From Geodermatophilaceae bacterium (GTDB lineage: Bacteria > Actinomycetota > Actinomycetes > Mycobacteriales > Geodermatophilaceae): a DNA stretch of 11,396 bases. Positions within the stretch are counted from its first letter, which is position 1; every line of letters begins with the position of its first letter. Location of the stretch: the NCBI GenBank assembly GCA_013812385.1, contig JACCTM010000317.1:1-11396 (forward strand). The letters are read 5' to 3'. A program made the position numbers and the translations under genes. Of the stretch, positions 7,057 through 11,396 are shown piece by piece. The notes under the pieces are model-generated. The model ran no database searches and was not told the DNA's origin. It was given only the letters and a program-made list of their open reading frames with translations.

Positions 7057-7081
7057 GAATCAGCGCGCGGTCGGTGGTGTT
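7056..7081 (+). promoter_or_regulatory. SigR/SigH-dependent promoter of sigR (GGAAT-N18-GTT)
   Basis: GGAAT at 7056-7060 and GTT at 7079-7081 are separated by exactly 18 nt, the known consensus for promoters read by SigR of Streptomyces and SigH of mycobacteria. It lies upstream of the sigR gene, so it is the expected positive autoregulatory promoter of the thiol-oxidative stress sigma factor. The -35 element begins on the last base of the pucR stop codon. Initiation should fall roughly 7-10 nt after the GTT, around 7088-7091. Confidence 0.85.
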
Positions 7082-7090
7082 GCTGCATGT

Positions 7091-7222
7091 GTGAACGGAC
7101 TCAGAACTGCCCCCACCGGCCGCCGCGCCGCGCATCGACCGCCCGGCCGCCCGCAGAGTGGCCGCGTATCCTCGTCGCGCCGGGGTTCAGTGCCCGCAGG
7201 CGCGTCCGGGAGAGGATCGTTG
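7091..7222 (+). other. possible 44-residue N-terminal extension of SigR (longer isoform)
   Basis: The reading frame of sigR stays open upstream. It has an in-frame GTG at 7091, only 9 nt after the GTT of the SigR-type promoter, so a transcript from that promoter could be leaderless and start translation here. The extension is rich in Arg, Gly, Ser and Pro and has no domain signature. Streptomyces makes a comparable longer, unstable SigR isoform (sigma R prime) from its autoregulated promoter. If not translated, the stretch is a roughly 130-nt leader. It also contains a TATCCT (7167-7172) that could be a -10 for a shorter, constitutive transcript, but I see no matching -35. Confidence 0.4.
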
Positions 7223-7819
7223 GTGGCTGAGGAAACCCGTGCAGAACGCGACGCTCGGTTCGAGCGTGATGCCCTGCCCTTCCTCGACCAGCTCTATCCC
7301 GCCGCCCTGCGGATGACGCGTAACCCGGCCGATGCCGAAGACCTTGTCCAAGAAACTTTTGCCAAGGCGTACGGGGCCTTCCATCAGTTCTCCGAGGGTA
7401 CGAATCTCAAGGCCTGGCTCTACCGGATCTTGACGAACGCCTACATCAACACCTATCGCAAGAAGCAACGCCAGCCACAACAGAACTCCGTCGAGCAGGT
7501 CGAGGACTGGCAGCTCTATGCCGCCGAACAGCACACCTCCACCGGCCTGCGCTCGGCCGAGATGGAAGCCTTGGACCGCCTTCCGGACAGCGATGTGAAG
7601 GAGGCCCTGCAGGCGCTGCCTGAGGACTTCCGCCTCGCTGTCTACCTCGCCGACGTCGAGGGCTTCTCCTACAAGGAGATCGCCGAGATCATGGGAACCC
7701 CTATCGGTACCGTCATGTCCCGCCTGCACCGCGGTCGCCGTGGCCTGCAGGGGATGCTCGCCTCCTACGCTGCCGACCGGGGCATGGTGCGCGCCGGCAC
7801 GGGAGGTGAGCAGGCGTGA
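7223..7819 (+). CDS. sigR: ECF RNA polymerase sigma factor SigR (mycobacterial SigH)
   Basis: This 198-residue group-4 sigma factor is the thiol-oxidative (disulfide) stress regulator. It directs RNA polymerase to GGAAT-N18-GTT promoters of thioredoxin, mycothiol and protease genes. Region 2 spans about 16-85: LDQLYPAALRMTRNPADAEDLVQETFAKAY, then the nearly invariant TNLKAWLYRILTNAYINTYRKKQRQP. Region 4 spans about 124-175 and contains the helix-turn-helix FSYKEIAEIMGTPIGTVMSRLHRGRR. The sequence closely follows M. tuberculosis SigH and S. coelicolor SigR as I remember them. I chose the GTG at 7223 because GAGGA lies 6 nt upstream and the N-terminus (VAEETRAERDARFERD) matches the family. Upstream in-frame starts could give a longer isoform. 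The stop overlaps the rsrA GTG by 4 nt, so the sigma and anti-sigma proteins are translationally coupled. Confidence 0.95.
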   Translation: MAEETRAERDARFERDALPFLDQLYPAALRMTRNPADAEDLVQETFAKAYGAFHQFSEGTNLKAWLYRILTNAYINTYRKKQRQPQQNSVEQVEDWQLYAAEQHTSTGLRSAEMEALDRLPDSDVKEALQALPEDFRLAVYLADVEGFSYKEIAEIMGTPIGTVMSRLHRGRRGLQGMLASYAADRGMVRAGTGGEQA

Positions 7820-8085
7820 GCTGCGGAAATCACCATGACGTGCCGTGCTCGGAAGTGCTGGCCGAGGTCTTTCTGTTCCTCGATTCCGAGTGTGACGAGC
7901 CGCGGCGGCACCTGATCGCCGAGCATCTCGAGGAGTGCGGGCCTTGCCTGCAGCAGTTCGGAATCGAGGCGCAGGTCAAGGAACTGGTTGCCCGAAAGTG
8001 CGGCGGCGACCGGGCTCCGGACGGCCTCAGACAGCGGGTGTTGCTGCACCTGAAGTCCGTGGTAGCGGATGCAGACTTCCGGTGA
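7816..8085 (+). CDS. rsrA: zinc-containing redox-sensitive anti-sigma factor RsrA (mycobacterial RshA)
   Basis: This 89-residue ZAS-family anti-sigma factor holds SigR inactive in reduced cytosol. Oxidation of its cysteines releases zinc and the sigma factor. The H-x3-C-x2-C core is H37, C41, C44 (HLEECGPC). C11 is also present, so the zinc ligands and the trigger disulfide cysteines (C11-C44 in Streptomyces RsrA) are conserved at identical numbers. Further cysteines are C3, C26 and C62. The tail KCGGDRAPDGLRQRV is a conserved block of RsrA/RshA. It starts at GTG 7816, with 4 nt overlap with sigR. There is no membrane segment, as expected for the soluble type. The next gene begins 26 nt downstream and is probably co-transcribed. 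Confidence 0.94.
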   Translation: MSCGNHHDVPCSEVLAEVFLFLDSECDEPRRHLIAEHLEECGPCLQQFGIEAQVKELVARKCGGDRAPDGLRQRVLLHLKSVVADADFR

Positions 8086-8111
8086 ACATGTTCAACGATC
8101 CGCGTTGAGCC

Positions 8112-9164
8112 GTGCCTGACGTCGTGCTGGTCGCCGGCCGCGGACCGATGGCCACCCGGGCGATCAGATCCTGCCAGCGCTCAGGATCAAAGGCGGTTGC
8201 GGTGCATTCCGACGCCGACGTCAACGCCCGGCACGTTCGGACGGCCGACGAATCGGTGCTCATCGGCGCGGCCGCTCCCGAGGCTTCCTATCTTGATCTT
8301 GCTGCGCTCGTCGAGGCGGCTCAGGTCAGTGGCGCCCAAGCGTTGCTGCCCGTGCACGCCGTTCTCGCCGGGTCGGCTGAGCTGGCGCGGCGCACCTGCG
8401 AGGCCGGACTGCTCTGGATCGGGGCAGACCCCGATTTGCTTGAGACTATGCAGCAAGCAGGGTGGGACGCCGCCGTCCCCGATGAGTCGCCTGGCTGGGT
8501 GATCGGACTGGCCGACGGATTCCGGATCGACGGCCTCGTGGTCCGGCGAACGCGAGCCGCCGGTGCCGCCCTGTGCTGGACGAGCGCCGAGGAGCCGGGC
8601 CCGCTGGGTGTCGACGGACTTCCACCAGCGGCGAAGACCCTGGCCGTGCTGTCGGATCTGGCGGTGGAACTGGGCTGGCGGGGACTGATATCGATCGCGT
8701 TCGGTCCGGATGGCGCTCCGGTGGCAGTTCGGGGTGGCCTGCCCGCCGAACTCGGGCTCGTGGAGTCACGCGCCGGTCGCGATCTCGTCCAGGCGGCCCT
8801 GGCGCTTGCCGAGGGGGGCTCACCACCGGCCGGGTCTCCTGGCGCGCCGGCGGCAGTAGGTGGAGTCGTGCGTGCCACCGCCGTACCAGGCGCGGGCCAG
8901 CGGGCCTCGATAAGTGAGCTGAGCGGGCCGGACGGTGCGTCCGTGCAATGGGAGCCTGGGTATGCCACCGGTGAATCCCTCTCGCCGTGGTACGACCCGG
9001 TCCTGGGAATTCTGGCCGCGCGCGGCGATGACCTGGCCGCGGCGGTGGCCGGCTTTCTCGAGGCCACCTCAGCGGTCCACGTTGCCGGACTTCCTGACGA
9101 TCTCGACCAGCTCCGAGCCCGGGCCGAGGACATCGCTGCGCGGTTGCACGACGGTTCTGCCTGA
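8112..9164 (+). CDS. degenerate biotin carboxylase-like protein (probable pseudoenzyme)
   Basis: This 350-residue protein derives from acetyl/acyl-CoA carboxylase biotin carboxylase (AccC, about 450 residues). Residues 1-112 match the Biotin_carb_N domain (VVLVAGRGPMATRAIRSC, AVHSDADVNARHVRTADESV, GADPDLLETM). The C-terminus (251-346) matches Biotin_carb_C (VQWEPGYATGESLSPWYDP, then ILAARG). Between them the ATP-grasp part is shortened by roughly 75 residues, with no Gly-rich ATP loop and no RRHQK. The segment equivalent to FIEMNTRIQVEHPVTE reads VAVRGGLPAELGLVESR (204-220), losing the metal-binding Glu, Asn and Arg. The ECRINAEDP arginine site reads VRATAVPGA. It should not carboxylate biotin. 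It starts at GTG 8112 and lies 10 nt before the biotin carrier gene, so a scaffold or regulatory role on that carrier is plausible. The ancestry is firm; any function is unknown. Confidence 0.85.
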   Translation: MPDVVLVAGRGPMATRAIRSCQRSGSKAVAVHSDADVNARHVRTADESVLIGAAAPEASYLDLAALVEAAQVSGAQALLPVHAVLAGSAELARRTCEAGLLWIGADPDLLETMQQAGWDAAVPDESPGWVIGLADGFRIDGLVVRRTRAAGAALCWTSAEEPGPLGVDGLPPAAKTLAVLSDLAVELGWRGLISIAFGPDGAPVAVRGGLPAELGLVESRAGRDLVQAALALAEGGSPPAGSPGAPAAVGGVVRATAVPGAGQRASISELSGPDGASVQWEPGYATGESLSPWYDPVLGILAARGDDLAAAVAGFLEATSAVHVAGLPDDLDQLRARAEDIAARLHDGSA

Positions 9165-9174
9165 CCGTGCTTGG

Positions 9175-9417
9175 ATGAACCCCGTGGCGGAGCAGATCCA
9201 GGCCGAGATGGTGTCCAACGTCTGGAAGATCATGGTCGCGGTGGGAGACCAGGTGGGGCCCGGCGACACTGTGGTCATTCTGGAGTCCATGAAGATGGAG
9301 ATTCCCGTCGTCTGCGAAGGCGGCGGCGTGATCACCGAGATAGCGGTGCACGAGGGCGAGGTCATCCAGGAGGGTGATCTGATCGCGGTGATCGACAGCA
9401 CCGGGTCCGCTCGCTAG
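9175..9417 (+). CDS. single-domain biotinylated carrier protein (BCCP, TB7.3 type)
   Basis: This 80-residue stand-alone biotinyl domain has the biotin attachment motif ESMKMEIP, with the modified lysine at K40. The flanking beta-hammerhead pattern is complete: VAVGDQVGPGDTVVILES, then GGGVITEIAVHEGEVIQEGDLIAVI. It closely resembles M. tuberculosis TB7.3 (Rv3221c), which also lies between the sigH-rshA pair and pdtaS, so this is the orthologue by sequence and position. Its carboxylase partner is not encoded in the window; the biotin carboxylase-like neighbour looks inactive. I give the ATG at 9175. The in-frame GTG at 9184 (VAEQIQAEM) fits the usual N-terminus of the family better, and neither has a clear Shine-Dalgarno. 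The TAG stop shares CTAG with the stop of the converging acetyltransferase gene. Confidence 0.93.
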   Translation: MNPVAEQIQAEMVSNVWKIMVAVGDQVGPGDTVVILESMKMEIPVVCEGGGVITEIAVHEGEVIQEGDLIAVIDSTGSAR

Positions 9418-9911
9418 GTAGCGAGTTCGAGCACGTAACCGAGCAGCGTCACGCCGGGCATGGGGGACCAGTCCCGCTCCGGTGTACGGAGGAAACCCAG
9501 CGCCTCGTACCGCCGGTGGGCGGCGAGCATGTTGTCGCCTGTGGAGATCACCATCCGGCGCTTACCGGCCACCCGAGCCCGCACCAGGCATTCCTCGATC
9601 AAGGCAGTGCCGACTCCCTTTCCACGTGAGCCAGCCGACACCGCCAGCATCCGGAATTCGGCCTCGTCCTCGGACTGCGCAAGTTCGGCGTACGGCCCGC
9701 CGTTGAGGACCAGCGCCACCGCTCCCATGAGCCGATCCTGACCATCGACGGCTACCAGGATCTCGGTGTGTCCGGCGCGGCCTAGCGCATCGGCCAAACT
9801 CGCCGAGTACTCCTCGGGAGCCAGTTGCCCGGCGCGGTAGACCTCGACGGTGAGCGTGCCCACCGCGTCCAGTTCATCCGGACGGGCCGGGCGAATCGTC
9901 GCAGGCGCCAC
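9414..9911 (-). CDS. GNAT family N-acetyltransferase
   Basis: This 165-residue protein is a single Gcn5-related acetyltransferase domain covering the full length. It opens with the usual strand (ATIRPARPDELDAV). The acetyl-CoA pyrophosphate loop is RGKGVGTAL (96-104, matching Q/R-x-x-G-x-G/A), preceded by FRMLAVSAGS, the strand beta-4 that leads into the loop. The final part (NMLAAHRRYEALGFLRTPERDW) is the classic A-x-x-x-Y-x-x-x-GF segment. The substrate is not identifiable. It starts at GTG 9911. Its orientation is opposite to its neighbours and it separates the biotin carrier from pdtaS, a pair adjacent in M. tuberculosis, so it may be an insertion into a conserved block. It ends tail to tail with the carrier gene without room for a terminator and is divergent from pdtaS with a 56-nt gap. 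Confidence 0.9.
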   Translation of the reverse strand: MAPATIRPARPDELDAVGTLTVEVYRAGQLAPEEYSASLADALGRAGHTEILVAVDGQDRLMGAVALVLNGGPYAELAQSEDEAEFRMLAVSAGSRGKGVGTALIEECLVRARVAGKRRMVISTGDNMLAAHRRYEALGFLRTPERDWSPMPGVTLLGYVLELAT

Positions 9912-9952
9912 GACGGGTGAACCTACGCCCGCACCGAATACGCAGCGGCACC

Positions 9953-9958
9953 TAGTCT
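9953..9958 (+). promoter_or_regulatory. possible -10 element for pdtaS
   Basis: TAGTCT fits the TANNNT -10 pattern and would initiate at about 9965, leaving pdtaS nearly leaderless, a common arrangement in actinobacteria. No convincing -35 element is seen at 16-18 nt upstream, and the ATG has only a weak AGG before it. Confidence 0.28.
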
Positions 9959-9967
9959 GACCAGGTC

Positions 9968-11396
9968 ATGTCCGCGCTGTCCGATCTGCTCAACGAGCAG
10001 ACCGACCTGGGGTCGGAGGCCGCCGCCCACCTGCAACAGCTGGTGGGGGACTGGCAGATCCTGGCCGACCTCGCCTTCGCCGATCTGCTGCTGTGGGTCC
10101 GAACCCGGGACGGTGACCTCCTGTGCGTGGGACACGTCCGGCCGACGACGGCACCTACGTCGCATCCCACCCACGAGGTCGGTCGTAGGGTCGCAGCCGG
10201 AGAGTTGAGCTGGCTGGACCGCACCCTGGCCGCGGGCGGCATGGTTCGTGACCGCGATCCGGAGTGGGGAAACGGGATTCCGATCCGCCCGGAGGGGATT
10301 GCGGTACGGCGGGCCGGCCAGGTGATTGCCGTCTTGGGGCGAGACACCAACCTGCATTCCCCGCGCACGCCGTCGGAGATGGAACTGGCCTACCTCGACG
10401 CCGCCGGGGAGTTGTTCCACATGGTGGCCGAGGGCAGCTTCCCCGCCTCCCAAGGAGGGGATGCTGACCCCTTGGGACCGCGGGTCGGGGACGGCTTCCT
10501 CCGATTGGACACCGCCTGGGTGGTTCGCTACGCCAGTCCGAACGGGCTTTCCGCCTTCCGGCGGATGGGATTGACCGCGGATCTGGTCGGTCGAGAACTG
10601 GCCGAGGTGGGACGTTCACTGGTTGCGGCCGGCGCAGATGGTGTCATGAACCCCTCCGAAGAGGCGGCAATCAGTGGGTTGCGCGCTGCCCTGACCGCGG
10701 CCAACCCACATACCGGCGAACTGTCGGCCGGCTTGGTCACCGCCGCCTACCGGATCATCCCGTTGAGCCGCCGGGCCACCTCGCACGGCTGCGTCGTGCT
10801 ACTGCGAGACATGACCGATCTGCGGCACCGCGATCTGGCCCTGCAGTCCAAGGACGTCCTGATCCGCGAGATTCACCACCGGGTCAAGAACAACCTGCAG
10901 ACCGTCGCTGCCCTGCTACGTCTGCAGGGTCGCCGGATGCATCACCCCGCTGCGCGTGCGGCCCTGGCCGAGTCCGTCCGACGGGTGTCCTCGATCGCGC
11001 TCGTCCACGAGACCCTGGCTGCCTCCCGGGACGGGTTAGCCGACCTGGACGGCATCCTGGACGCACTGATCCCCATGATCAGCGAGGTCAGTGCGGCTCC
11101 GGGCATCCGGATCGAGCGGGACGGGCACCTCGGTGAGCTGTCGGCCGAACTGGCCACTCCGCTGGTGATGGTGTTGACCGAACTCCTGCACAACGCCGTC
11201 GAGCACGGCTATGCCGACCGAGAAGAAGGCCGAGTGGTGATCACGGCCGAGCGGACCCCCGGTCTGCTCACTGTCCGGATCACCGACGACGGCTCCGGCC
11301 TTCCTCAGGGTTTCTCGTTGGAGGCCAGCGATTCCCTTGGCCTACAGATCGTGCGGACCCTGGTCGAATCGGAGATCCGGGGTGCGATCCGGTTGG
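9968..11396 (+). CDS. pdtaS: sensor histidine kinase PdtaS (3' end missing)
   Basis: The window holds the first 476 codons of the cytosolic kinase of the PdtaS-PdtaR system, whose response regulator is an ANTAR RNA-binding antiterminator in mycobacteria. Residues 1-155 form the GAF-like sensor (MSALSDLLNEQTDLGSEAA, then GDWQILADLAFADLLLWVR). Residues 173-285 form the PAS-like domain (GDGFLRLDTAWVVRYASPNGLSAFRRMGL). Residues 294-370 form the HisKA_2 dimerisation domain with the phospho-acceptor in REIHHRVKNNLQTVAALLRLQ (H303, the same number as in M. tuberculosis). HATPase_c follows, with the N box ELLHNAVEHGY and the G1 box DDGSGLPQGFSLEASDSLGLQIV. There are no membrane segments, as in the family. 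The protein is cut by the window end within the last part of the ATPase domain. The start is ATG 9968; its N-terminus aligns with mycobacterial PdtaS. Confidence 0.95.
   Translation, partial: MSALSDLLNEQTDLGSEAAAHLQQLVGDWQILADLAFADLLLWVRTRDGDLLCVGHVRPTTAPTSHPTHEVGRRVAAGELSWLDRTLAAGGMVRDRDPEWGNGIPIRPEGIAVRRAGQVIAVLGRDTNLHSPRTPSEMELAYLDAAGELFHMVAEGSFPASQGGDADPLGPRVGDGFLRLDTAWVVRYASPNGLSAFRRMGLTADLVGRELAEVGRSLVAAGADGVMNPSEEAAISGLRAALTAANPHTGELSAGLVTAAYRIIPLSRRATSHGCVVLLRDMTDLRHRDLALQSKDVLIREIHHRVKNNLQTVAALLRLQGRRMHHPAARAALAESVRRVSSIALVHETLAASRDGLADLDGILDALIPMISEVSAAPGIRIERDGHLGELSAELATPLVMVLTELLHNAVEHGYADREEGRVVITAERTPGLLTVRITDDGSGLPQGFSLEASDSLGLQIVRTLVESEIRGAIRL

Noticed and set aside
8083..8094. 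12-bp perfect palindrome TGAACATGTTCA after the rsrA stop, resembling a LexA box.
   Set aside because: The actinobacterial SOS box needs GAAC-N4-GTTC; here the half-sites are only 2 nt apart. A 12-bp palindrome is expected a few times by chance in 11 kb.
8446..9351. Minus-strand open frame of about 300 codons opposite the biotin carboxylase-like and carrier genes.
   Set aside because: The product is rich in Arg, Pro and His, as expected from reading a GC-rich gene in the wrong frame. The plus-strand proteins have clear homology.

Overview
The window comes from a GC-rich actinobacterium (Actinomycetota). GTG is a frequent start codon, genes often overlap by 4 nt, and there is a complete SigR/SigH-RsrA thiol-stress module. 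The right third keeps the gene order of the mycobacterial sigH - rshA - TB7.3 - pdtaS block (Rv3223c to Rv3220c in M. tuberculosis, from memory). The exact genus cannot be told from the sequence. I see no rRNA, tRNA, CRISPR array or intact mobile element.

Left region (1-2505): two minus-strand catabolic-type genes overlap, an FAD-dependent amine/D-amino-acid-oxidase-like enzyme (DAO fold) followed by an alpha/beta hydrolase that runs off the window. Upstream of them lies what looks like the decayed remnant of a LysR-type regulator. A plus-strand TetR regulator follows. It ends inside a perfect 20-bp inverted repeat that separates it from the convergent MetE-like gene.

Middle region (2506-7056): one-carbon/methyl-transfer genes. 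A stand-alone MetE-type zinc methyltransferase (minus strand) has a near-palindromic TetR-style operator just upstream of its ribosome binding site. Divergently, a fused homocysteine S-methyltransferase/MTHFR-like protein is translationally coupled to a PucR/CdaR-type regulator. The MTHFR-like half appears to lack the usual catalytic glutamate.

Right region (7056-11396): a textbook GGAAT-N18-GTT promoter (SigR/SigH consensus) begins on the last base of the pucR stop codon and drives sigR and the overlapping zinc anti-sigma gene rsrA. Next comes a 350-residue protein that is clearly derived from biotin carboxylase but has lost much of the ATP-grasp domain and its catalytic residues. It sits directly before a single-domain biotinylated carrier protein (TB7.3 type) with an intact ESMKMEIP site. 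A GNAT acetyltransferase converges on the carrier gene, both ending in the same CTAG. The window closes with most of the cytosolic sensor kinase PdtaS.

The most unusual items are: the apparent pseudo-biotin-carboxylase paired with an orphan biotin carrier inside a thiol-stress locus; a possible leaderless, N-terminally extended SigR isoform from the autoregulated promoter; the long inverted repeat that contains the tetR stop codon; and the degenerate MTHFR half of the methyltransferase fusion.
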